64,000 bases of DNA, from contig NZ_CABVHY010000016.1 of NCBI RefSeq assembly GCF_902497875.1, forward strand, positions 1 to 64,000, given 5' to 3'. The notes below the pieces were generated by a model. It saw only the letters and a program-made list of their open reading frames with translations. It had not been told where the DNA came from and ran no database searches. Origin of the DNA: Pseudomonas fluorescens (GTDB taxonomy: Bacteria > Pseudomonadota > Gammaproteobacteria > Pseudomonadales > Pseudomonadaceae). Each line of letters begins with the position of its first letter. Position 1 is the first letter of the stretch. Shown here in pieces: positions 16,517 through 32,200 of the stretch. Made by a program: the position numbers and the translations under genes.

Positions 16517-17104
16517 ATGTCGACATTAGATGAAGAAGATCGCCGCGAATACTACCGTATCGAGGACACGATCGCACTGGATATTCGGCCCCTGTCTGCC
16601 CTGGAAGCCACAGGCCAGGAAGTGTTGCAGGATGAGTCGACACTATTCAATCTGCTCAGCGAATTGCACCTGAGCGAATTCGAGTCGCAGCACCTGCTCA
16701 GGCAGATCAGCGAACGCGATCGAACCATGGCCACCTACCTGAAGGTGCTGAACAAGCGCATCGACCTGCTTGGCCAGGTTGTCGCCCAGACCGTGCTCGA
16801 CAAGTTCGAGGAGCCACAGGCCGTGGTGCTGTCCGAAGGCGGCATCGAGTTCGAGCATCACCTCGCCTACCCACCCGACAGCCATCTGGCGATCAAGCTC
16901 TTGCTGATGCCGCAAGCCTTGGGCCTGCTGTTGCGGGCCAAGGTCACGAACTGTGAACCGGAGGGCTTCGGCACGTTCAAAATCGGCACTGAGTTCGAGT
17001 CGCCGACCGACGCGCAACGCCAGTTGCTGGCCCGTTACATCTTGCAGAAACAGGCGCAGGAGCGACGCCTGGCCCGCGAACAAACCGATTTATCCGGCGA
17101 TTAA
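16517..17104 (+). CDS. PilZ-domain protein with N-terminal helical region
   Basis: The 195-residue protein starts with an RREYYRIED motif (residues 9-17) resembling the PilZ RxxxR site. A helical region (about 35-90) follows, then a C-terminal beta-rich part (FEHHLAYPPDSHLAIKLLLM; FGTFKIGTEFESPTDAQRQL) matching atypical PilZ domains. It holds the position of PA2989 in P. aeruginosa. A canonical DxSxxG motif is not evident, so cyclic-di-GMP binding is less certain than for the PilZ protein at 6839. The next gene starts 18 bases downstream, suggesting co-transcription. Confidence 0.75.
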   Translation: MSTLDEEDRREYYRIEDTIALDIRPLSALEATGQEVLQDESTLFNLLSELHLSEFESQHLLRQISERDRTMATYLKVLNKRIDLLGQVVAQTVLDKFEEPQAVVLSEGGIEFEHHLAYPPDSHLAIKLLLMPQALGLLLRAKVTNCEPEGFGTFKIGTEFESPTDAQRQLLARYILQKQAQERRLAREQTDLSGD

Positions 17105-17122
17105 CTTTTTTAAGGAAGAACT

Positions 17123-17845
17123 GTGACCCTTATCTACGGCCACCGCGGCGCCAAAGGCGAAGCACCGGAAAACACCCTGGTTGGTTTTCAGCAATGCCTC
17201 AAGCACGGGGTACGTCGCTGCGAGCTGGACCTGCATTTGTCCATGGACGGCGAGTTGATGGTGATCCACGACCCGACGCTCAAGCGCACCACCGACCGTC
17301 GCGGCAAGGTGGTCGAGCATTCGGCCGCCGACCTGGCGACCTACGATGCGCGCAACGGCGGGCCGGGCTGGATCAAGCCATGTCCGATTCCGCGTTTGGA
17401 GGAGCTGTTCGAGAAGTGTGATTTCGAGCACTGGCAGCTTGAAGTCAAGAGCGCTTCGCGCACTCGCGCGGTCACCACGGTGCTGGCGATTCGCGAAATG
17501 GCCCAGCGCTTCGGCTTGCTGGACAAGATCAGCATCACCTCGAGCTCAAGGGAAGTGCTGAAGGCCGCGCTGGATCTGACACCCGATATATCCCGCGGGC
17601 TGGTCGCCGAATACGCCTGGCTCGACCCGATCAAGGTCGCGCAAAGCTATGGCTGTGAGATTCTCGCGCTGAACTGGACGCTGTGCACCCCCGAGCGCCT
17701 GGAGAAGGCGCAGCGTCAGGGTTTGCATGTGTCGGTATGGACAGTCAACGAACCCGCGCTGATGCGCAGGCTCGCCGACTTCGGCGTAGATAGCCTGATT
17801 ACAGACTTTCCCGGTTTGGCCAGCGCCACTCTCGAGAATTGCTGA
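17123..17845 (+). CDS. Glycerophosphodiester phosphodiesterase family protein
   Basis: The 240-residue TIM-barrel enzyme begins with GTG at 17123, preceded by AAGGAAG. Family motifs are complete: IYGHRGAKGEAPENTL (catalytic His), ELDLHLSMDGELMVIHDPTL (metal-binding Glu-x-Asp and second His) and ISITSSSREVL. The C-terminus has VWTVNEPALMRRLADFGVDSLITDFP. It has no signal peptide, so it is a cytoplasmic UgpQ-type enzyme that releases glycerol-3-phosphate from glycerophosphodiesters. It is probably in an operon with the PilZ gene and convergent with sth. Confidence 0.93.
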   Translation: MTLIYGHRGAKGEAPENTLVGFQQCLKHGVRRCELDLHLSMDGELMVIHDPTLKRTTDRRGKVVEHSAADLATYDARNGGPGWIKPCPIPRLEELFEKCDFEHWQLEVKSASRTRAVTTVLAIREMAQRFGLLDKISITSSSREVLKAALDLTPDISRGLVAEYAWLDPIKVAQSYGCEILALNWTLCTPERLEKAQRQGLHVSVWTVNEPALMRRLADFGVDSLITDFPGLASATLENC

Positions 17846-17887
17846 AATCGGTCTCCCCGGCCGGCTCAGGCCACCGGCCGGAGCCGC

Positions 17888-19282
17888 TCAAAAAAGCCGG
17901 TTGAGGCCGTCGTAAGCCGCTACCCGATAGGCTTCGGCCATGGTCGGGTAGTTGAACGTGGTGTTGACGAAGTACTTCAGGGTATTGAGCTCGCCCGGCT
18001 GGTTCATGATCGCCTGGCCGATGTGCACGATCTCCGAGGCCTGGTAACCGAAGCAGTGCACGCCGAGGACTTCCAGAGTCTCGCGGTGAAACAGAATCTT
18101 CAGCATGCCCTGGGGCTCACCGGCGATCTGCGCGCGCGCCATGCCTTTGAAGAACGCCTTGCCGACTTCGTACGGCACCTTGGCCTGGGTCAGCTCCTGC
18201 TCGTTCTTGCCGATCGAGCTGATCTCCGGAATGGTGTAGATGCCGGTTGGCACGTCGTTGACGAAGCGCCAGCTGCCATTGTCGACGATGCTGCCGGCGG
18301 CCGAACGCCCTTGGTCATGGGCGGCACTGGCCAGGCTCGGCCAGCCGATCACGTCACCGGCGCCGTAGATGTTCGGCACGCAGGTGCGATAGTTCTCGTC
18401 CACCTCGAGCTGACCACGGCTGTTGACCTTGACCCCGATGTTTTCCATGCCCAGCTTGTCGGTGTTGCCGGTACGCCCGTTGCACCAGAGCAAGGCATCG
18501 GCCTTGATCTTCTTGCCGGACTTGAGGTGCAGGATCACGCCGTTGTCGAGGCCTTCGACCCGGTCGTATTCCTCGTTGTGCCGCACCGTGATGTTGTTGT
18601 TGCTGAAGTGGTAGCTCAGGGCCTGGGAGATCTCGGAGTCGAGGAAGCTCAGCAGCTGGCCGCGGTTATCCACCAGTTCCACCAATACCCCAAGACCACT
18701 GAAGATCGAGGCGTACTCGCAACCGATCACGCCGGCGCCATAAACGATGAGTTTACGCGGGGTGTGGCCCAGGCTCAGGATGGTGTCGCTATCGTAGATA
18801 CGCGGGTGGTGGAAATCGATGTCGGCCGGGCGATACGGGCGCGAACCGGTAGCAATGATGATGTGCTTGGCCACCAGTTTCTCGACCACGCCATTGGCGC
18901 AGACCACTTCGATGGTCTGCTCGTCGGCGAAGCTGCCGGTGCCGAAGAACAGGTCAACCCGATTGCGTGCGTAATAACCGGTGCGCGAGGCAACCTGCTT
19001 GGAAATCACCTTTTCCGCACTCTTGAGTACGTCAGGAAAAGAGAACCAGCGCGGCTCGCCAATGGCCCGGAACATCGGGTTGGTGTTGAATTGCATGATC
19101 TGTCGGACCGAGTGACGCAAGGCCTTGGACGGGATGGTCCCCAGGTGGGTGCAGTTACCGCCGACCTGACGACGGGTATCGACCATCGCCACCTTGCGCC
19201 CTGCCTTGACGGCGTTCATCGCCGCACCTTCTCCAGCCGGGCCGGAACCCAGCACCACCACGTCGTAGTTGTAGACAGCCAT
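17888..19282 (-). CDS. sthA: Soluble pyridine nucleotide transhydrogenase (Si-specific NAD(P)+ transhydrogenase)
   Basis: The 464-residue FAD enzyme moves hydride between NADPH and NAD+, balancing the two pools. The FAD motif VVVLGSGPAGEGAAMNAVKAG is at the N-terminus, and the NAD(P) motif IVYGAGVIGCEYASIFSGLG is near residue 185. The disulfide region reads GGNCTHLGTIPSK: the redox-active second cysteine of lipoamide dehydrogenases is replaced by Thr, the hallmark of SthA. The C-terminal dimerisation domain is complete. The ATG at 19282 is followed directly by the conserved AVYNYDVVVLG. Confidence 0.97.
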   Translation of the reverse strand: MAVYNYDVVVLGSGPAGEGAAMNAVKAGRKVAMVDTRRQVGGNCTHLGTIPSKALRHSVRQIMQFNTNPMFRAIGEPRWFSFPDVLKSAEKVISKQVASRTGYYARNRVDLFFGTGSFADEQTIEVVCANGVVEKLVAKHIIIATGSRPYRPADIDFHHPRIYDSDTILSLGHTPRKLIVYGAGVIGCEYASIFSGLGVLVELVDNRGQLLSFLDSEISQALSYHFSNNNITVRHNEEYDRVEGLDNGVILHLKSGKKIKADALLWCNGRTGNTDKLGMENIGVKVNSRGQLEVDENYRTCVPNIYGAGDVIGWPSLASAAHDQGRSAAGSIVDNGSWRFVNDVPTGIYTIPEISSIGKNEQELTQAKVPYEVGKAFFKGMARAQIAGEPQGMLKILFHRETLEVLGVHCFGYQASEIVHIGQAIMNQPGELNTLKYFVNTTFNYPTMAEAYRVAAYDGLNRLF

Positions 19283-19492
19283 GCGTACTCCTCAGAACAG
19301 GCCGCGGCACCACTCAGGTACCCGCGGCTAAATCATGCCGGCCTGTGCGGCATGAAGGAACAATTTGGGGTCATCAAGAAAACCCGGACACAGTCTATAG
19401 AAGCGTCAACGCCGCGCACATTAACCCTTGGTCGCGTCGTAGGCTACTTTTGCCTGCACTACATCGCCAGCACTCGACGCGAACGCGCGCAA

Positions 19493-20515
19493 TCACTTGG
19501 TTTTATCCGCGCTCAGCCGTACAAAAGCCTGACTGCTTCGTGTGACGAAACCGCTATCGGTGCGCATCACAAAAAAAGCGCCGACCTGGTGTTTTTCTGC
19601 ATAATCCCAACCGCGTTCCGGCCCCAGAATCAGCAACAGTGTCGACAAGCCATCAGCCATCAACGCCGACGTATGAATCACTGTCACTGACGCCAGCGCG
19701 TGTTCCACCGGCTTGCCAGTGCGGGCATCGAACGTGTGGGAATAACGTCGCCCGTCCTGCTCGAAATATTTACGATAATCGCCGGATGTGGATACGCCGT
19801 GACCATCGACCACAATCACCCGCTCGACCACTTGCTGATCGTCACGCGGCTCTTCCAGGGCGATCCGCCAGGGTGAGCCATCGGGCTTTTTACCGAGGGC
19901 CTTGAGTTCTCCGGTAACTTCCACCAGATAGCTGTCGATACCGAGTGCCGTCAGCTTCCCGGCGATCTGGTCCACCGCATAACCGGCGGCGATACTGTTG
20001 AAGTCGACGTTGACTGGCGCGTCCTTGCACAACCGATCACCCTCGATCCGTAAATGCCCATGCCCGACCCGCTGGCGGACTTCAGCCAGGGCTTCGGCAC
20101 TCGGAACTTTCTCCTCGCGGGCCTGGGGCCCGAAGCCCCACAGGTTCAGCAGCGGCTCCACGGTCAGATCGAACGAGCCGTCACTTTCAATCGACAGCTG
20201 CTCGCCGACCCGCACCAATTGCAGGATCGACGCCGGCATTGGCTGACAACTGTTTGCCGGCAACTCGTTGAAACGCTCGATGTCCGAATCGCTGCGGTAG
20301 GTCGACATCTGCTGATCGACCTCGGCGAGGATGTGCTGGACTTGCTGCTGAACCTCGGCCGGCCCGGGAATCCCGGTATAGCGCACGTATTTGATGGAAT
20401 AGGTGCTGCCCATGGTCGGCCCGCCGAAGCTTTCCAGCGAATCGCCATTGCCACAGCCCGAGAGTGCGCCGATCACCAGGAATAGACTGAGAACCTGCAT
20501 TGGCCACGTGCGCAA
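19493..20515 (-). CDS. apbE: FAD:protein FMN transferase ApbE (lipoprotein)
   Basis: ApbE attaches FMN covalently to Thr/Ser of flavoproteins in the periplasm. The signal sequence ends in the lipobox LSGC, so the mature protein is lipid-anchored. Motifs include GGPTMGSTYSIKYV, NVDFNSIAAGYAVDQ, VTGELKALGKKPDG and the C-terminal YSHTFDARTGKPVEHALASV with the FAD/Mg site. The TTG at 20515 is chosen because GGAGGG lies 6 bases upstream and it adds a positive residue to the signal peptide. The first ATG, at 20500, gives a very short signal without SD. No nqr genes are adjacent, so the target flavoprotein is unknown. Confidence 0.9.
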   Translation of the reverse strand: MRTWPMQVLSLFLVIGALSGCGNGDSLESFGGPTMGSTYSIKYVRYTGIPGPAEVQQQVQHILAEVDQQMSTYRSDSDIERFNELPANSCQPMPASILQLVRVGEQLSIESDGSFDLTVEPLLNLWGFGPQAREEKVPSAEALAEVRQRVGHGHLRIEGDRLCKDAPVNVDFNSIAAGYAVDQIAGKLTALGIDSYLVEVTGELKALGKKPDGSPWRIALEEPRDDQQVVERVIVVDGHGVSTSGDYRKYFEQDGRRYSHTFDARTGKPVEHALASVTVIHTSALMADGLSTLLLILGPERGWDYAEKHQVGAFFVMRTDSGFVTRSSQAFVRLSADKTK

Positions 20516-20582
20516 ACCTGTCCCTCCAGAAAATTGACTCGCCCTGTAAGCAGGGGTGGCCATTATGCGACAGTTACTCGCC

Positions 20583-20698
20583 TAAAAGATCGCAGCCTTC
20601 GGCAGCTCAGGATTCGTATACACCCGCAAATTAGCGGATGTACTCGGTAGGTGTAGGAGCTGCCGCAGGCTGCGATCTTTTGATCTTGATCTTTTGAT
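20583..20698. repeat. REP doublet (GTAGGAGCTGCCGCAGGC family), inverted pair
   Basis: A diverged copy (AAAAGATCGCAGCCTTCGGC) and a canonical inverse copy (GTAGGAGCTGCCGCAGGCTG) flank about 45 bases. A tandem GATCTT/GATCTTTTGAT tail closes the unit. It lies between apbE and the GAPDH-like gene. Confidence 0.88.
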
Positions 20699-20710
20699 TG
20701 CCGCACAAAC

Positions 20711-20739
20711 AAAAACGCCCCGACAAGTCGGGGCGTTTT
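20711..20739 (-). terminator. Rho-independent terminator of the GAPDH-like gene
   Basis: The perfect AAACGCCCCGAC / GTCGGGGCGTTT hairpin begins about 17 bases beyond the stop codon at 20756 and has a T-run on the minus strand. Confidence 0.9.
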
Positions 20740-20755
20740 CACGTGCAGCTAAAGC

Positions 20756-22204
20756 TTAGCGCGGGAACGCTGGCGGGTTTACCCCGGCCATGTCTTCCAT
20801 CACGCGCACTACCTGGCAGCTGTAACCGAATTCGTTGTCGTACCAGACGTACAGAACAACACGGTTATCGTTGCAGATGGTGGCTTCAGCATCCACCACA
20901 CCGGCGTGGCGCGAGCCAACGAAGTCGGTGGAAACCACTTCCTGCGAGTTGACGAAGTCGATTTGCTTATGCAGATCGGAGTGCAGCGCCATGTAGCGCA
21001 GGTACTCGTTCATCTCTTCGCGGGTGCTGGCTTTCTCAAGGTTGAGGTTGAGAATGGCCATCGACACGTTTGGCGTTGGAACGCGGATCGCGTTACCGGT
21101 CAACTTGCCAGCCAGCTCAGGCAGTGCCTTGGCAGCGGCAGTGGCAGCACCGGTCTCGGTGATGACCATGTTCAACGCGGCGCTACGACCACGGCGATCG
21201 CCTTTGTGGAAGTTGTCGATCAGGTTCTGGTCGTTGGTGTACGAGTGAACGGTTTCGACGTGACCGTTGATGATGCCGAACTTGTCGTTGACTGCCTTGA
21301 GCACCGGCACGATGGCGTTGGTGGTGCAGGAAGCCGCGGACACGATCTTGTCGTCAGCAGTGATTTCGCCGTGGTTGATACCGTGCACGATGTTCTTCAG
21401 CTTGCCTTTGCCAGGCGCGGTCAGAACGACGCGGTCGATACCCGGGCAGGACAGATGCTGACCCAGGCCGTCGGCGTCACGCCATACACCGGTGTTGTCC
21501 ACCAGCAGCGCGTTCTTGATGCCGTACTGGGTGTAATCCACTTCAGTAGGGTTCTTCGCGTAGATCACCTGAATCAGGTTGCCGTTGGCGGTGATGGTGT
21601 TGTTGGCTTCATCGATAGTGATGGTGCCATCGAACGGGCCATGCACCGAGTCACGACGCAACAGGCTGGCACGTTTGACCAGATCGTTGTCGGCGCCCTT
21701 GCGGACCACGATGGCACGCAGACGCAGACCGTCGCCACCACCGGTTTTTTCGATCAGGATGCGCGCCAGCAGACGGCCGATACGACCGAAGCCGTACAGC
21801 ACCACGTCAGTGCCGGTGCGTCCGGAGCCATTTTGCTTGCCGACCACATCGGCCAGTTCGTCACGGACGAACTGTTCGGCAGTGCGGTCATTGCCTTCGG
21901 TCTTGAATTTGACCGCCAGCTTGCCCAGGTCTACCGAAGCAGCGCCGAGCTTGAGCTCGCTCATCGCTTTGAGCAGAGGAAACGTTTCGTGGACGGACAG
22001 TTCACTGTCATCGGACTGGCGATGACGAGCAAAGCGGTGGGCTTTGAGAATCGCAATGACTGAACGATTGATCAGGCTGCGGCCATAGATCGAGCTCACC
22101 ACGTTGTTGTTGCGGTAGAGCTGACCGATAAGCGGAATCATCGCTTCTGCGAGTGCTTCACGGTCGATCCATTCACCAAGACACTGGTCGGGCTTCTGAG
22201 TCAC
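20756..22204 (-). CDS. Glyceraldehyde-3-phosphate dehydrogenase-like protein with N-terminal extension
   Basis: The C-terminal 350 residues form a type-I GAPDH. The NAD-binding motif VLYGFGRIGRLLARI is at about 136-150, the catalytic Cys293 lies in SAASCTTNAIVPV, and the C-terminus has VVLYVWYDNEFGYSCQVVRV. About 130 helical residues precede it, as in PA3001 of P. aeruginosa. The GTG at 22204 (MTQKPDQCLGEWID) is chosen because GGAAGG lies five bases upstream; an ATG at 22219 lacks an SD. The extension is not needed for GAPDH chemistry and its role is unclear. The gene stands alone, divergent from mfd. Confidence 0.88.
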   Translation of the reverse strand: MTQKPDQCLGEWIDREALAEAMIPLIGQLYRNNNVVSSIYGRSLINRSVIAILKAHRFARHRQSDDSELSVHETFPLLKAMSELKLGAASVDLGKLAVKFKTEGNDRTAEQFVRDELADVVGKQNGSGRTGTDVVLYGFGRIGRLLARILIEKTGGGDGLRLRAIVVRKGADNDLVKRASLLRRDSVHGPFDGTITIDEANNTITANGNLIQVIYAKNPTEVDYTQYGIKNALLVDNTGVWRDADGLGQHLSCPGIDRVVLTAPGKGKLKNIVHGINHGEITADDKIVSAASCTTNAIVPVLKAVNDKFGIINGHVETVHSYTNDQNLIDNFHKGDRRGRSAALNMVITETGAATAAAKALPELAGKLTGNAIRVPTPNVSMAILNLNLEKASTREEMNEYLRYMALHSDLHKQIDFVNSQEVVSTDFVGSRHAGVVDAEATICNDNRVVLYVWYDNEFGYSCQVVRVMEDMAGVNPPAFPR

Positions 22205-22390
22205 GGGAACCTTCCACATATGTAGGGGCAGAAAAAAGGGGCTACATTATGCCGCCGACTGCCCCGCGGATCAATGCGCGCCTGTCGCGACACGCTTTTC
22301 ACCCTTTGTTTAGTAGTCTGCAACTGACAGCCGGCACCTTCGCCCGCTACAATCGTCGACTTTGTCGCAACGCTTGGAGCTCAACCTTCC

Positions 22391-25840
<3,450 letters not shown>

Positions 25841-25850
25841 AGGACGCCGC

Positions 25851-26423
25851 ATGCGCCTGTTTCGCTCTCTGACCCTGCTACTGGCACTGGTCGCACCCAC
25901 GGCATTTGCCGACAGCCTGTATCAGGTTGAAATGATCCTGGTCCGGCAGAACGCCGTGCCGGCGATCGTCAGCGATAAAATCGTCGCACCGGAAGACTGG
26001 GCCGCCGGCGCCCAGCGCATCCCGGCACAGGACGAACGCACACCGAGCCTCGGCGGCGAGGTGGAAAAACTCACCGCCAGCAACGACTACACCGTTCTAC
26101 TGCACAAGGCCTGGCAACAGAACCTGGGCGAAGAGCCGAGCAAAGTCGCGGTCAGCGACGGCCAGGAACAATTCGGCCAGTTTCCGATCGAGGGCACCCT
26201 CAACCTGAAACTGGGACGTTTTACCGACGTCGATGCGGAGTTCTGGGTCAATCAGATCGACAGCAATGGCCTGGTCACTGCCAGCGAGCGCATGAGCCAG
26301 TCCAGCCATACCAAGAATGGCCAGCTGAACTTCCTCGACAACGGCCACCTCGGCCTGCTGATCAAGATCACCTCGCTGACAGCCCCCGCGCCTGCGCCAA
26401 TCCCCGATGAAATACCGGACTGA
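25851..26423 (+). CDS. csiV: CsiV family periplasmic protein
   Basis: The 190-residue precursor has a signal peptide (LFRSLTLLLALVAPTAFADS, about 2-21), then a domain starting with YQVEMILVRQ, typical of the CsiV family. CsiV was described in Shewanella and Vibrio as a regulator of the LpoA/PBP1a cell-wall synthase. The ATG at 25851 with GAAGGA upstream is preferred over the longer open frame from 25812, which overlaps mfd. A proline-rich tail (APAPAPIPDEIPD) ends the protein. It follows mfd as PA3003 does in P. aeruginosa. The functional link to cell-wall synthesis is inferred from the family. Confidence 0.85.
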   Translation: MRLFRSLTLLLALVAPTAFADSLYQVEMILVRQNAVPAIVSDKIVAPEDWAAGAQRIPAQDERTPSLGGEVEKLTASNDYTVLLHKAWQQNLGEEPSKVAVSDGQEQFGQFPIEGTLNLKLGRFTDVDAEFWVNQIDSNGLVTASERMSQSSHTKNGQLNFLDNGHLGLLIKITSLTAPAPAPIPDEIPD

Positions 26424-26434
26424 TTGAAGTCCCC

Positions 26435-29125
<2,691 letters not shown>

Positions 29126-29148
29126 TAGAGCAGTGTTTGATACATCGC

Positions 29149-29175
29149 TATCGCGAGCAAGCCCGCTCCCACAGG
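29149..29175. repeat. Single REP element between the convergent helicase genes
   Basis: TATCGCGAGCAAGCCCGCTC with a short tail is a lone REP of the GCGAGC family. It fills about a third of the 77-base gap between the two stop codons and may act as the shared hairpin. Confidence 0.85.
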
Positions 29176-29202
29176 TTCCGTGCCTAACTCTGGGTGTCCG
29201 GC

Positions 29203-32200
29203 TCACCCCTTCAAAGGCGCAAACAGGGCTTCAATATCACTCTGTTCAAGCTTCCAGCCACCACTCATACCGCCTTCCAGCACCCCGGCGGCCAGGGCGG
29301 CCTTTTCTTGTTGCAGCGCCTGTATTTTCTCTTCGACGGTGCCGCGGGCGATGAGTTTGTAGACGAACACCGGTTTATCCTGGCCGATCCTGTAGGCTCG
29401 ATCAGTCGCCTGGTTTTCCACCGCCGGGTTCCACCACGGGTCGTAGTGAATCACCGTATCGGCAGCAGTCAGATTGAGGCCGGTTCCACCCGCCTTGAGG
29501 CTGATCAGGAACAGCGGAGTCTTGCCACTCTGGAAGTCTTTGACCGGTGTACGCCGATCCCGGGTTTCACCGGTCAGGATCGAGTAGCTGAGATTGCGCT
29601 GCTGCAACTCCTCTTCAATCAGCGCAAGCATTGAGGTGAATTGCGAGAACAGCAGGACCCGTCGGCCTTCACTGAGCAGTTCCTCAAGCATTTCCATCAG
29701 GCTACCCAGCTTGCCGCTGCCTGGACGCGCTGCCTTGGCCGTCGAGGCCGTCTTCACCAGGCGCAAATCGCAGCAGACCTGGCGCAACTTGAGCAACGCC
29801 TCGAGGATGATGATCTGACTACGCCCAACGCCATTGCGGGTAATTTCGTCACGGACTTTCTTGTCCATGGCGACGCGCACGGTTTCGTAGACATCCCGCT
29901 GCGTATCGCTCAGATCGACCCAATGCACGATTTCGGTCTTGGACGGCAGTTCGGTGGCCACCTGGTCTTTTTTGCGGCGCAGCAGGAACGGTTTTATCCG
30001 CGCGGTCAGGTGCTGCATGCGCTCGCGATTACCGTGCTTCTCGATGGGCGTGCGGTACTCGCGATTGAAGGTCTTGCTGTCACCGAGCCAGCCCGGCAGC
30101 AGGAAATGGAACAATGACCAGAGTTCACCCAGGTGATTTTCCAAAGGCGTCCCCGACAGACACAATCGTTGCCTGGCGCCCAACTGTCGCGCCGCCTGAG
30201 CCGCTTTGCTCAGCGGATTCTTGATATTCTGAGCTTCGTCGAGAATCAACAGGCTCCAGGTTTGAGGCTGTAATACCTCCAGGTCTCGTGGGAGCAGCGC
30301 ATAAGTGGTCAAAATCAGGTCGTACTGCGCCAGGTCGGTAAAGTCTTTCTGACGGTTGGCCCCGTGAAGCGCCAGCACCTTGAGCTGTGGCGTAAAACGC
30401 GCAGCTTCGTCGAGCCAATTGGGAATGAGGCTGGTGGGCATGACCGCGAGAGCCGGGCTCGCGAGACGACCGGCCTGTTTCTCGCAGAGCAGGTGGGCCA
30501 GGGCTTGCAGGGTTTTACCCAGCCCCATGTCGTCGCCAAGGATCCCGCCGACTTCCAGCTCGCGCAGGGTCTGCATCCAGTTCAGGCCTTCGAGCTGATA
30601 CTCCCGTAGCGTCGCATCAAGCCCCACCGGTGCCGGGACCTGGATGTGAGTCGACTCACGCAGGCGTTTGGCAAAAGCCCGCAAACGCTCGCCGCCCTGC
30701 CAGAGCATCGGCAAACCTTCCAGCTCACTCAACCGCGCTGCGTCGGGCGCACTCAACCGCAACGAAGTGCCATTGTGCTCACCCAGATACAACTCGCCCA
30801 GGGTAGCCATCAATGGCTTGATCCGGCCATAAGGTAGCGCGATCTTTGCCCCGGGCTTGCCGGCGGATTGCCCGCCATGGAGATCGGTCAGCAGGTACTC
30901 GTCATCCGCGCGCTGCGCAAGGTAATCCGGGTTCAATAGCTGCGGGCTGCTGCGCAACAGGTGCAGGATGATCGGCAACAAACTGTGACGCTCGCCATTG
31001 ACCACGATACCCAGCTCGAGATCGAACCATTCACGCCCGGACGACTCTTCAATGTCAGCGTACCAATCCTCCACGGGGCGCAGATCAAACTGAAATCCCT
31101 TGGCGATCTCGATGTGCCAATTGGCCGCGCGCAGGGCCGGTATGCCGGTATGAACGAAATCGAACCAGGCCTGATCATCCGCCAAACCAAACATCTCGCC
31201 AGCGCTATCGGGCAACGCCTGACTTTTGCCCGTGGCTTTTTTCAAGCCGGTTTTCTGCAAGGTTTGAAGCAAGGCTTTTTCGGCAGCGGGCTTGCGCTGA
31301 ATGCGCAGAGTTTCAGTGCCGGACAGCACCATGAGCGCTTTGGATTTCTTGTCCGTCACCAAGTGTCCGTCATAGCTGAACGTCAACGCCGCACGGTGTT
31401 CGAATTGCTGCTGCATACGCCGCGTTTCATGTACATAGCCCGTAAAACCGTGGCTGCCCAGGGTGAGATACGCCTGCGGCTCAAGATCATCGATCAGACG
31501 TTCGGTCAGTGTTTTCGGAGCGAGCGCCGCCTTGTTCAAAGCACTCAGGCGGTGACTGAACTGCAGCACCTGACGGGCCGGAATTTCCGGCGCAAGGGAT
31601 AAATGACTGGCTAACTTATCGTCCAGCGGGTGCAGTACAACACCTAGTTCACCTCGGGTCCGATCCAGATAATGCAAAGGTTCCAGGGGCAATACTGCCT
31701 CCAGCGCCTGCCCGGCACTGAGCCATTGCGGACGATAATTGCCGTTGGCTTGTTCAGCCCAGATAAAGTCCGCTGGCCGTTGTGCGCCAACCGACAATGG
31801 CTGCGATTGTTCAAAATCGAGAAACAGCCGTGAAGTCTGCAGTGCCAGCTCGAGAATTTCCGCCCCGCCGCGCCCTTGCAAGGGATAACCACTGAGGAAG
31901 GAGTGGGAGCGACCCGCCACCATCAGCCTGGCGATTCGCAGATCCTGGTCGGACAGGTAACCCGGCTCGCGAGCCAGCGTATCCGCCATTGAGTACAACG
32001 GTTTTATGTCCCGTAGCGCGCCGTCCTTGAGCTGACGCGCTCTGTACACCTCCAGCACCCACTGGCCAAGGCTGCGGCTCACCTCGAGCTTGTACACGAG
32101 TCGGGTACCCGTGCCTTTGACGGGATCGGCTTCGCGGTCTTGATCGGCAATCTGCTGGAGCCATTGCTCAAGCTCACGATTGAGCCGGGCCTCGGCAGAG

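Noticed and set aside
19432..19492. Short in-frame extension after the apbE stop (a 22-residue frame) as a read-through tail or small gene
   Set aside because: It is too short, has no ribosome binding site, and no homologous extension of ApbE is known to me.
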